64,000 nt of DNA from an uncultured Lachnospiraceae bacterium (GTDB lineage: Bacteria > Bacillota > Clostridia > Lachnospirales > Lachnospiraceae): positions 19,267 to 83,266 of the forward strand of contig CACYHD010000002.1 in the NCBI GenBank assembly GCA_902774125.1, written 5' to 3'. Under the pieces are notes generated by a model that was not told the origin of the DNA, made no database searches, and saw only the letters and a program-made list of their open reading frames with translations. Made by a program: the position numbers and the translations under genes. Below, one piece after another: positions 18,835 through 29,000 of this stretch (positions are counted from its first letter, which is position 1; every line of letters starts with the position of its first letter).

Positions 18835-19461
18835 TTAAAACTTTTCTACCTTGAATATTCTTGCACCGCTTCTATGTGCCGCTTGAAGCCCAACTGGAGA
18901 ATCTTCAAAAATAATGCTGTCACTTTTATCACATCCGAAGTGCTCCATAGCTAGCAAGTAACATTTAGGATCAGGCTTTTGTTCCTTGACATCTTCCTGA
19001 GTAAAAACGTAGTCGAATAACTCTGCGTGACCAAAATGGTCTAGTATCTCATACACATTCTTTTTGGATGCCGTTGTAACCAAAGCAATATTATACTCAC
19101 CTTTAATAAGCTCAATTATGTTGAACAAATGCTCATTGACTCTAATCTTATCAAGGTATGACGTGTACAAGTCTTTTTTGTACTGATGAATTCTCTCAAG
19201 CATAGCCTCATCCACAAGCTGTTCAACCTCATCCTTAACAGTCTCACTGTCCGCTGGCTTATTTTTTTGGCCAGCGATATGCTGAGCTGCAATCATCGGC
19301 ACAAAAACCTTATAATTGTGTCCATAGCATTCATTGATGAAAAAGTCTCTGTCTAAACTGAGTCCCTCTCGCTCAACAGCTGTCTTGTATGAATAATAAT
19401 TAGAATCTATTGTGTCATATAATGTTCCATCCATGTCGAACATAGCCAACTTATTTTTCAT
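18835..19461 (-). CDS. HAD-superfamily phosphatase
   Basis: A 208-residue cytoplasmic HAD hydrolase with motif I FDMDGTLYDT (nucleophile D9, acid D11), motif II VTTASKK, and motif IV FEDSPVGLQAA. The alpha-helical cap between residues 20 and 90 fits the phosphoglycolate phosphatase/beta-phosphoglucomutase group. Its ribosome binding site GAGGAGG is formed by the last codons of the upstream kinase-fusion gene, with no intergenic base, so the two are translationally coupled. A phosphosugar or phospho-alcohol substrate made within the unit is likely, but the substrate is unknown. Confidence 0.8.
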   Translation of the reverse strand: MKNKLAMFDMDGTLYDTIDSNYYSYKTAVEREGLSLDRDFFINECYGHNYKVFVPMIAAQHIAGQKNKPADSETVKDEVEQLVDEAMLERIHQYKKDLYTSYLDKIRVNEHLFNIIELIKGEYNIALVTTASKKNVYEILDHFGHAELFDYVFTQEDVKEQKPDPKCYLLAMEHFGCDKSDSIIFEDSPVGLQAAHRSGARIFKVEKF

Positions 19462-21348
19462 CTAATCCTCCTCAAACATTTTTACAACATCGTTCAAAAC
19501 AACAATGAGCCCTGCGTAAAACAATAGTGCTCTCTTGCCGTCCTTGGCAATCTTGTATGGCAATAGTCTTAGCCAATGAATCACCTCGTGGTAATAAATA
19601 CTTTTAACTCTGTCCTGGCCAAGTTTTTCCATCATGAATTCGTGGAAGCGCTTGTACATCTGCTTGTACACAGAAGAGTTAATATGAACAAAGTCTATTC
19701 TGTTAGTTCTCACATCCACCTCACGAGTGGCCATCAAAAACTCGTATCCGCCGTGCATAGACTGAAGCAACTTGCCGTAGTCGAGGTTAGGGGATTCGTG
19801 CACATTGCCTGTATTAGGATCGATTATATAAAAATCGTCATCGTCCTGTTTGCAAACGATATTTTCAATCGTCATATCTCCGTGAATCACAGAATACTTG
19901 TCATTCTCAAAAATTCCAGCCAAGTAATCCGTATCCAAAAACTTTTCTAGCACTGGAAGGTTGTCGTACTCCACACCGTTGATAACTATTTTTTTGTATT
20001 TGAGCAGTGGCTTAATAACTGCTGCTTCCTTAATTCTACGCAAGTTGGCATCGACCTTGCCCTCCACATACCGGGCAATAGTTTCATGGTCTGCATCTCT
20101 GACATCAACCTTGTATATAGACTTCTCTAAAGCTTGTATAGCTCTCTCAAGCTTATCCCAACTCTTCTCAATTGGCATCGAGTGAATGTATTCAAAAAAT
20201 CCAACGGTCGAGCTGTAATATGGCATGTCGTAGTAACAATAGCCATCGTTTTTTTCATCCTTAATTATTTCCGGCAATGGCAAAATGTCCTTGTACTTCT
20301 CAATCCACTGTATCTGATCAAAAAGCTTATCGCCGTCTTTGCCAAATGCATATTTTCTAAAAAATGTTTTGTCGTCATCCATGCAGAGCATTGTTGTGGC
20401 ATTAGACCCAGCAGAGTAATCTCTAATTATCGAAATATCTCTGTTGATTGCCAGATATTGATCCACATACTCACGGTTATGGTTAGAAAAATAACTGTCC
20501 AAAAACTGTAGCTTTTCTTCCTTGTTGAGCTGTGGTAACAAATTGATATGCTCATCACTGCTAGCTTTGCCCTGGCTTCTCTTAAAGAACAATGAGATAG
20601 CCAAAAGCAATAATAGTGGCACGAATATATATAGCGCCATAAACACTGTCTGCTGGCCAACCTTTATCGTACTTCTTGTAATACTGTTAGATGTAAAGAA
20701 CATTAGGAAAACATCTGTCCATGAGCCCTTTTTCGTCTTTGTCAACAAAAACTCAGAAAAAGCGAAGTAGGACGAAACGTAAAGCCCCCACATCACAACA
20801 GTGTACACAATCATTTTTAGCTTACTTATTTTTTTGAATATATCACTAAAGTTCCATATAAGTGCCCAAAACAAAAACAAAACAAATGATTCAATTCGTT
20901 TGTTAAATATACTCGCTATCACTCTCACTATTTTTTTGATTACGTTTCTAAAAACGTAAACCAAAACAGTTGCAACTAATAGCCCTGCTGTTAACAGAAC
21001 ATAAAAGCGGGCAGATAGCTTTATGTCATCGCCGCCTATTCCACATACATATAGGGCAACAAAAATAAACCCAACCGAAACGATATCCAAGTATCTATCA
21101 ACGATTACTGTTGAAAAAGATAACGCCTGTCCATTCTTCATCTTGCGTCCACTGAACCAAGCTCTAAACAAATCTCCAAGCTTGAACGGAACGAAGTTAC
21201 TTATAATAAATCCCAAAGAAGTCGATTGGATCAAATTTCTAGTGTTAGGCTTTTCGTATATATCAATAAATAATTTCCATCGCGCTGTTCTAACTAAGTG
21301 AGCCAATGTCATAGCCAGTATAGCAACAGCCAATATTAGATATTCCAA
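19462..21348 (-). CDS. Flippase-like membrane domain fused to a choline/aminoglycoside-kinase-type domain
   Basis: A 628-residue two-part protein. Residues 1-260 have about seven membrane segments and the RTARWKLF, NFVPFKLGDLFRAW and DRYLDI motifs of the UPF0104/LPG-synthase membrane family (MprF flippase-like). Residues 270-628 form a kinase of the aminoglycoside phosphotransferase/choline kinase fold. The catalytic loop HGDMTIENI begins at H489, and the metal-binding IIDPNTGN is near 508. The start is TTG, preceded by AGAGAGGA eight bases upstream inside the end of the nucleotidyltransferase gene. It may phosphorylate a small sugar or alcohol while the membrane domain handles a lipid-linked product. 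Roles are inferred. Confidence 0.8.
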   Translation of the reverse strand: MEYLILAVAILAMTLAHLVRTARWKLFIDIYEKPNTRNLIQSTSLGFIISNFVPFKLGDLFRAWFSGRKMKNGQALSFSTVIVDRYLDIVSVGFIFVALYVCGIGGDDIKLSARFYVLLTAGLLVATVLVYVFRNVIKKIVRVIASIFNKRIESFVLFLFWALIWNFSDIFKKISKLKMIVYTVVMWGLYVSSYFAFSEFLLTKTKKGSWTDVFLMFFTSNSITRSTIKVGQQTVFMALYIFVPLLLLLAISLFFKRSQGKASSDEHINLLPQLNKEEKLQFLDSYFSNHNREYVDQYLAINRDISIIRDYSAGSNATTMLCMDDDKTFFRKYAFGKDGDKLFDQIQWIEKYKDILPLPEIIKDEKNDGYCYYDMPYYSSTVGFFEYIHSMPIEKSWDKLERAIQALEKSIYKVDVRDADHETIARYVEGKVDANLRRIKEAAVIKPLLKYKKIVINGVEYDNLPVLEKFLDTDYLAGIFENDKYSVIHGDMTIENIVCKQDDDDFYIIDPNTGNVHESPNLDYGKLLQSMHGGYEFLMATREVDVRTNRIDFVHINSSVYKQMYKRFHEFMMEKLGQDRVKSIYYHEVIHWLRLLPYKIAKDGKRALLFYAGLIVVLNDVVKMFEED

Positions 21349-21362
21349 TTCACAAATCCTCT

Positions 21363-22100
21363 CTATAGTAATTGTTCTAGTCTAGTATCAGAACACGCCT
21401 CATCATACTCATCCGGTGTTCCAAAAGAAATATGCTCGCCGATATTAAACGTTGTAATATCGCAGCCATCCTTGGCCATTTCATTGTAAACGCCGCTGAC
21501 AAAAAACTCGCTGTACGCGCAATGCTTCAAATATTCTTCTGTGTACTTTTCAAAAACATTTCTATTTTTGAAATAATAAGCACCACATATTGCCTCATCG
21601 CTTGCCACTTGCTTTTCTATTGTTCCAGTCACCTTGCCATCTTCAAAAATAACATAGCTAAAGGCAGGATTGTCTGACTTAAATGTAAGTAACGCTCCGT
21701 CGAATCTATCAAACTCTCCTTTGCTGCAATAATCATAAAAATCCTGTGACAAAAATGCGTGATCGCAGTCATTGAACAGTATAGGAAGGTTATCGTTAAT
21801 ATTTCTCACACCTTCCTTGCATGTCAAAACAGCGCCATTAAGCACTTCTGGAATCACTTCAATATTAGCATCAGGAAAATATTTTTTTATCTCCTGATCA
21901 ATCTGAAATCTGTCTATATGATCTTGTAACACGACAAATGTCAAATCTTCAATACTCACGAACTTGGCCACTGACTTAGTAGCCCAGTAAAAAAACGGTT
22001 TATCCTGTAGCATTATAAGCGGCTTAGGCACATTGAATCCCTTGTTACCAAATCTTGTTCCGCCGCCACCCATTGGCATTATTAAATGTATTTTTTCCAT
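21363..22100 (-). CDS. Sugar-phosphate/alcohol-phosphate nucleotidyltransferase
   Basis: A 245-residue GT-A-fold nucleotidyltransferase. The NTP-binding loop GGGGTRFG is at residues 11-18 and the conserved PKP at 25-27. FNDCDHAFL holds the metal-binding acidic residues. Length and motifs fit enzymes that make NDP-sugars or CDP-choline-like donors. No clear ribosome binding site precedes the ATG, which lies two bases from the glycosyltransferase stop, so translation probably depends on coupling. It likely activates the product of the neighbouring kinase. Confidence 0.82.
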   Translation of the reverse strand: MEKIHLIMPMGGGGTRFGNKGFNVPKPLIMLQDKPFFYWATKSVAKFVSIEDLTFVVLQDHIDRFQIDQEIKKYFPDANIEVIPEVLNGAVLTCKEGVRNINDNLPILFNDCDHAFLSQDFYDYCSKGEFDRFDGALLTFKSDNPAFSYVIFEDGKVTGTIEKQVASDEAICGAYYFKNRNVFEKYTEEYLKHCAYSEFFVSGVYNEMAKDGCDITTFNIGEHISFGTPDEYDEACSDTRLEQLL

Positions 22101-22102
22101 AA

Positions 22103-22894
22103 TTATTTGTTAGTAAAAACTGTATCTGAGATATACTCATCAACAATCTTATCCCTCATTTCACTTTCTATATATTTTTTTCTTCTAAAGAAATACTTGA
22201 AGCACATCTTAATCATATTAGTAGAGAGGTTCATAAATTTCATATTAGAAACTTGGTCATCCTCTCTCCATGTTATTGGATAAAACCATATTTTGTGCTT
22301 GTAGCATCTGTGAGCCAAAACCATAACTGCGTTAAAGTACAATGCATCTGGAAACTTCTCAAAATACTCACTCTTAAGTGTCTCTACTTTGTAAAGGTTA
22401 AGTCCTGAGCCCAAGTCTTTAATTGACTTGCCTGCAGCCAATGTAAACAATAGGTTAAAACAATGATTGCCCCAAATTCTAATTTTGGAATAGCCTATAA
22501 GCTTGGAGCCCTTAACGAATCTTGAACCTAGGCAACAATCGTAGTCTCTGTATTCTCCACTTTTGAGCAATGGAATAAAGTCATCTATTCTTCCCTGGTC
22601 ATCTCCGTGCAATGTAATAACATAGTCAAATCCATTATCAATAGCATAATGAAATGCAACCTTGTGAGAACCACCTAACCAATAGTTATCGCTGTTAGTC
22701 ATAATCGTGACAGGGATATCCAGATTGTTTTTGGCGTAGTCCTCTGCTGCCTGCACGCTGTTGTCAGTACTTCGGTTATTAACTACTATAACCTCACTTA
22801 TATATTGGGATACTTCACCTTTTAACTGTGCCAAAACACGTGGTATCTGCTTTTCACAGTTATACATAGGTATAAATACTAGTATTTTGTCCAT
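22103..22894 (-). CDS. Family 2 glycosyltransferase
   Basis: A 263-residue GT-A glycosyltransferase with IPMYNCEK, VVNNRSTDNS and the DxD-like HGDDQGR motif. The C-terminal region has no clear membrane segment. The start at 22894 is chosen for its GGAGGC ribosome binding site; an ATG six codons upstream has none. It is the first gene of the four-gene unit and presumably transfers the activated group or a sugar to a membrane acceptor. Confidence 0.85.
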   Translation of the reverse strand: MDKILVFIPMYNCEKQIPRVLAQLKGEVSQYISEVIVVNNRSTDNSVQAAEDYAKNNLDIPVTIMTNSDNYWLGGSHKVAFHYAIDNGFDYVITLHGDDQGRIDDFIPLLKSGEYRDYDCCLGSRFVKGSKLIGYSKIRIWGNHCFNLLFTLAAGKSIKDLGSGLNLYKVETLKSEYFEKFPDALYFNAVMVLAHRCYKHKIWFYPITWREDDQVSNMKFMNLSTNMIKMCFKYFFRRKKYIESEMRDKIVDEYISDTVFTNK

Positions 22895-22928
22895 TGTCGC
22901 CTCCGTAAACATTTATTCTTTCCTTAAA

Positions 22929-22957
22929 ATTATATTATATACCCCATTAAACTTCAA
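22929..22957 (-). promoter_or_regulatory. Promoter of the four-gene glycan unit
   Basis: On the minus strand TTGAAG (22952-22957) and TATAAT (22929-22934) are 17 bases apart. The predicted start of transcription leaves a short leader with the GGAGGC site of the glycosyltransferase gene. Confidence 0.65.
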
Positions 22958-23024
22958 TCTAATTGTAGTTTGATTGGTGTTGTCTATGTGGAATTCATCA
23001 CTATTACCCTATTTAATAAAAAAA

Positions 23025-23052
23025 TCTCCGGATTGAATAATCAATCCGGAGA
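23025..23052 (-). terminator. Terminator after the GH81 gene
   Basis: A perfect 12-bp stem (TCTCCGGATTGA with its complement) around ATAA, followed on the minus strand by a run of U residues. It lies 15 bases past the GH81 stop. Confidence 0.88.
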
Positions 23053-23066
23053 CTTATTAAAGTTTA

Positions 23067-26000
23067 TTATTTAACTTTTTTGATTGCTGACCAAGCACCG
23101 AATGCTGCTGGTAATCCTTCAACCTTATTGTAAGCTCTAACTCTTACAAATAGTCCCTTCTTACCTTTGAGTTTCTTGTGTTTGATTACAAGCTTAGCTT
23201 TATTCTTCTTAACATATTTCTTGAATAATGCTTTCTTGTTCTTCTTAGCATTCTTCTTAGTCTTGTAAACTGCAACTTGGTAGCCCTTGCAAGCAACCTT
23301 CTTAACTGTGATAGTTAATTTCTTAGCAGATTTCTTCTTCTTAGCAATCTTCTTAATCTTAACCTTAGCAGGTTTCTTAACAGATGCTGCTGTAGTAGCC
23401 TTATCGCCTGATGGCTGTACAGTTGTTTCTGTAGAAGGCTTTCCTGTAACATCACCACTTGGATCTGTCACATCACCTGAAGATGCTTTTGTTGTAGTAT
23501 CTGCTTGTTTCTTAGTTGTTGTTCCAGCTGGATCTGTGTCATCCTGTGGAGCAGTCCAAGGCTGTCTAGTTGTAGTTGCTCTAGTAGATGCACTTGGGTC
23601 TCTAGTTGGAAGTGTAATATCTGGATCATCATCAGGATCATCATCTATTACAGGACCACCTGGAGCTTCCTTAATACTAATCTTAGCTGTAACACCTTCA
23701 CTTTCGATTTCGTTACGAACTGATGTTACCTTAATTACGTGTGATCCACCTTCAAGAGCAGAGTATGTATATGTACCTGCATTAGCTAGGTTCATACCTA
23801 CTAGGTTATCATCCACATAAATTCTATATGTCTGATCATTGTATCCTGGATTAGCAAATGAAACAGCAATCTGTCCATCTCCTGGGCTTGTCAATGCAAG
23901 TCCCTCTGCTTCCTTAGGTAAATACTTTTCAGGGTCACCCATAACTGCGATTTCTCGCATCTGGTATCCCCAACCACCTACATTTTCAGTCATGTTAATC
24001 TTAACAAAGTTAACAGTTCCTTGTGTATAAGCATTAGTATTAACCTTAACTTCTACTGGATCAGCGTATGTACCATTTGTTACATTGGCAACTGTCTGAT
24101 AATTTTCGCCGTCCTTAGAGAACTGAATGTTAAACGCCTTAGCATATGTATTGTTGTTAACGAACTTGATAAGTACTTCGTTAATATCCTTAGCATCATA
24201 TGCTTTCTGTAGTTCCATTGTGATAGTAGCGTTAGGTTCACCCCAAACTGTCTCTACCATATCACCGTTCATGTCTGAATCAACAAGTTTCTTAGGATCC
24301 TGGCTACCTTCCTTAGTGTAAATATCCTGAACTGTTACAGTAGCACCCTTAGCGAAGTTCATAGGTGTTTTAACGTAATCTCTTAGAGAGCCGTCTGCTA
24401 CTTCTACAGTCTTAGTAATACCTTCTGAAAGCTTACCGTCATAGTATCCAAATGCCTTAAGCGTATGTCTACCTGCTGTAGCATCTAATGTGCCACTACC
24501 TGCATTGATAAGGTCTGTAACCTTAACACCATCTAGGAAGATCATATACTTGTATCCATTTTGGTTCTCACCAGCTGTGATAGTGTAATCAATCTGCAAT
24601 GCCTTTTTGCCAGAAACTGTAAAGTTAGCTGGATCTGCACAATGCTCTGATTCTATAGGTTCTGCGTTAGTATTAGTTGATAATACTGCTGCTTCTTTAA
24701 TCTGGAATCCATAGGCCTTATGTCCATTTAATGTAATCTTAACATATCTAGTTGTCTTTAATGTTCCTGAATAATCAAGTAATGGAATTACTGCAAGGCC
24801 ATTATCACTAGCAGCATATGTTGTTGTAAAATCTTTCACCTTCTTAAAGTCAATACCTGTATCAGATAATGAAATTGTATAACTATCAGCGAATGTTCTA
24901 TCATTCTGGAACTGAACAGCAATAGCATCGATTCCACTAGTATTGTATGTTTCACCTAAGTCGATAATGATATCTTCTTTCGTTCTAGTGTCATCCCAAG
25001 CTGTTCCGTAGAAGTTACTCTCCAAGTTACCGTCTGTAATAACATTAGGTGTCTTACTTCCTTCGTTAGGATTGTTAGATGAAACTGAAACAGATTTGCC
25101 GATTGCAATGTTGTACTTGCTATCGCTTACCATTTCTCTGTATGTAGCCTGTGGTCCAACTGTTACTGCACATGTACCTGTCTTACCGGCAATAGTACAT
25201 GTAATGTTAGTTGTACCTTCCTTAAGTGCTGTAATAGTACCGTTGTTATTAACAATAGCTACTTCCTTATCTGTACTATCCCAAACCGGATTAATATCAT
25301 CTGTTGTATCTTCAGGTGTAACTACAGCTGTAACAGTATCACTTGACTTAGCTTTCATAGTAAGAGCTGCTGGCTTGATATCAACTCTAGTAACATGCTT
25401 AGCCTCTGATACTACAACCTTACATGTAGCAGTCTTATTACCAACTGCTGCAGTAATAGTAGCTTCACCTATCTTGTTAGCTGTAACAAGACCTGTGTTA
25501 GATACTGATGCAACCTGAGCATTGTTAGATGACCAAGTAACAGTATCTGCTGTTAGTGGCGCAAGCTGTAATGTCTTACCTACTGCTATATTAGCATTAG
25601 TAAAGTTTAGACCGATTGTTCCACTAATAATAATATCTGATTCTACTACGTCAGAAAGTGCCATACCTTTTCTGTATGTAACAGCCTTAACGATAGTAGA
25701 CTTGCTAACCTTAAATGGTTCTGAGTATGTCTTAGAATCTTCTGTTGGTGTAGTACCATCAGTTGTGTACTTAACCTCTGCACCTGCAACTGCTGTATCT
25801 AATGTTACAGTCTGCTCTCCGTTATATGTACCTGATACTGGAGTAATTGTAGGAGCTTTAGCTTTGTTAGCACCATAAACTTCCATCTCAAAAATTCTAA
25901 CACCGAAGTTCATTGAACGCTTACGTGCCTGCATTCTTACATATCTAGCTTCTGTAGCTTCGAAGATAGTTGTAACGTAGCCAGCCTTACCTGTCTCATC

Positions 26001-29000
26001 AGCTACCTTCTTCCATGTTTCTCCATCGTTTGAAACCTGGATTTCGTACTTGCTAGCCATAGCTGCTTCCCAGTTAATCTTAACTGTGTTAATAGCCTGC
26101 TTAGCACCTAAGTCTACCTGAATCCACTCGTTATCAGTGTTTTCTGCCTGCCATGAAGTAGTTAAATCACCGTCAACGATTGTTGCAGCCTGGTTAGGTA
26201 CTGAACTAGCCTTAACTACTTTGCCTAGAGCTAGGTTGTCAGCACTCTGAATTACATCACCATCGATAACAAAGTTACATGAAGCATATGCTGAATCAAT
26301 GTTTCCATTCTTAACTGCAAGTGCCTTAACTGTGCTATCAGATGAAATCATAAACTTGCCATCATACTTCTTAGAAGCGACTGATGGAGGTGTACCATCT
26401 GTTGTATAGTAGATTGTTGCTCCCTCGTCCTCGCAAGTTAGCTCAACCATCTGTGTATCATCAAATGTTACTGTACCAGTAGCATTCTTTTTAACTTCAC
26501 CACTCTTAAGACCAGTTGCATTGATCTTAGGTGTTGCTGTCTGTACGTATTCAAATCCGCCTGCCTCGTCAATATCAAACTGAACAAGACCCTTTGATGA
26601 AACTTTGGCTTTGCCAAGTTTCTGACCAGTCTTTGTATTAACTACATAAACTGTCTTAGTACCACCAGTTGGGTTCCAAACCTCACCTGTGTAGTATGTA
26701 TTACCGCCTTCTACCTTCTTGTATACAGAACCACCGATAGTCTGTCCAACGATAGCATAGTCGTTAGTTCTATGTCCGATAGAATCCATAGCAGAGATGA
26801 ACCACAATGTGTTAGCTCTATCTTCCTTCTGCATTCCGTTAACGCCAGCCTCAAACTTCTGGTAAGCTAGCTCAGGATCTGTCTGAGATAGGAATGGCCA
26901 TGTAATATGCTGCCATCCGTTATCTGGGTTAGAGTAATCTTCCTTCTTAGCAATATTACCCTTTCTTACTTCTATAGATGCTGCTCTGTCAGTTTCGTCT
27001 AATAGACCCTGATATGCTGCAGCACATTTTTCCTGATTCAAACCATAGTTAGTTAAGTATTCTGAGATAGGTAGCCACTGAATACCGTAGATGTATAGAG
27101 GCTGTCCACCAAAGAATGTACCGTAGCTGTATGATGCGCCGTAAATCTGACCTGTTCCCTGGAATGGATATTCCTTCTTCCAGTTGTCTCCGTCATAATC
27201 GAACCAGTACTGAAGAATAGCTTCCATCTCAGTTGTGAAACCGTAAGCACCGGCATCAACATACTTGTCCTGCTTAGAAGCTTCACCCCATAGATACATA
27301 CCTACCCATGAGAATAGTGACTCTGATGCAGACTCTTGGTTGTTACCGTCATCGTTATCTGCATAACCGCCAGCCCATGAATGTCCTGAATACTGGTCAA
27401 ATGATCTGAACTTACAGAACATATTGCCGTCGTCTTCTGGCTCTTCTGGATCAGCATAGTCACGAAGCATAATTTCGATCATATCCTTATAATCATTGTA
27501 GAACTGCTTATCGTATGTTGCTAATACTGCAGAACCAAACATGAAATAACCATATGTAAAGTGGTGGTCACAGATAGCTGCGTTAGCACCATAAGCACTT
27601 TCAGGATAGTAAACTGTACCCCAGTCCTTATTGTAAATCAAGTAACATCTATCTCCGTCACCGTTGTATGTATACCAGTCAACCAAAATCTTCTTAAGAT
27701 CCTTAAGTAACTGGTCTCTCATTTCTGTCTCACCAATCTGATCAGCCATAAGAGCTGTGATTGCTAGAGGATGAACAGCCTTGCCCTGCCAGTAAGCATC
27801 AGCGTTAGGACCTGTTCCAATTTCGTTCATAACAGTTGCGATATATTCCTTAATCTCATTACCGTTAAGCTTGTCGCTATTAGGTCTGGCAAATGTAGGA
27901 ATCAAACCTGCGAACTGCTGTGTTGTTGTAAGAGTATTGGCGAACTTACCTTTCATCTTACCTCTGATTGATGGGTAAACAATATTACTATTCTTTACAT
28001 CATCAGAATGCTTCCACTGATGTGGATAGAATGTCTGCAATGTCTCATTGCTAAAACCACTTCTAACTGACTCAGTAGTAGCCTTATATGTTGTAACAAT
28101 CTTAGAGTTATCTCTACTATATGTATATGTTACCTTAGTGTCTTTAACATGAGCATATCCATGCTGATAGTATGTCTCGATATCACCCTTCTTGAGCATA
28201 CCTGCATATGATAGATATGAATCATTTCCAGTAAATGTTACTTTGATCTTAGTGTTGCCGCCTACAGACATAGTAGTAAACTTAGTTCCTGCAGGTGCAC
28301 ATACTACAAAGTATGTTCCGTTGTTATTACCTCTCTCATTTTCTTTATCATATGTTCTAAATCCAATATGATCAGTAGTAACAGTCTGCTCTGCTTCTGT
28401 CAAAATAGCATTACCGTTGCCGTCAAAAATTTCTTTAATTGACTGTGAATTAATAAATACGTCTTTTGTCTTATAAATCTTAGAGAAGATGTATGGAGAA
28501 CCCTTAACAAATGTAGATTCCATCTTAAGACCTTCCTCATCACAAAGTCCCAAATCTACATGGTAATCTCCATAGCTTTCTACTCTATCGTAAGCACTAC
28601 TTCCTTCAAGACCATCAGGCACAGCATAAAAGTCAACTAAGTGCTCTGCATAATATCCCATACCCAAATCGTCTTCTCCACGTTCGTCAGTGAAACCTTC
28701 TGAACCTAGAGTAATACCTAATCCCTTTTTGGAGTACTGAGCCATCAAAGGATGAATGATGTCTCTGTTACCAAAAGTCTTAATCATAGCTGATGACCAC
28801 CAGCTGTTAGAATCGATAGGTGTCTTAACCTTATCTGGATTAACGAATGTAGGTAACTTGTTAAGCTCCTTCTTAATCTCACCAGTTACGTAAGAACCTT
28901 TTCCGTAAGGATTATTAATTATTTGACGAGTTGGAAGTTCATGAATATCTTCATTAACCTGGCTTTCTCCAGGAACATATTCGTAAACCTCTAGTTCTCT

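Noticed and set aside
23287-23820. A 177-codon plus-strand frame opposite the GH81 gene
   Set aside because: It is the reverse of a Lys- and Thr-rich coding region, which lacks stops on the opposite strand. No start site and no family features.
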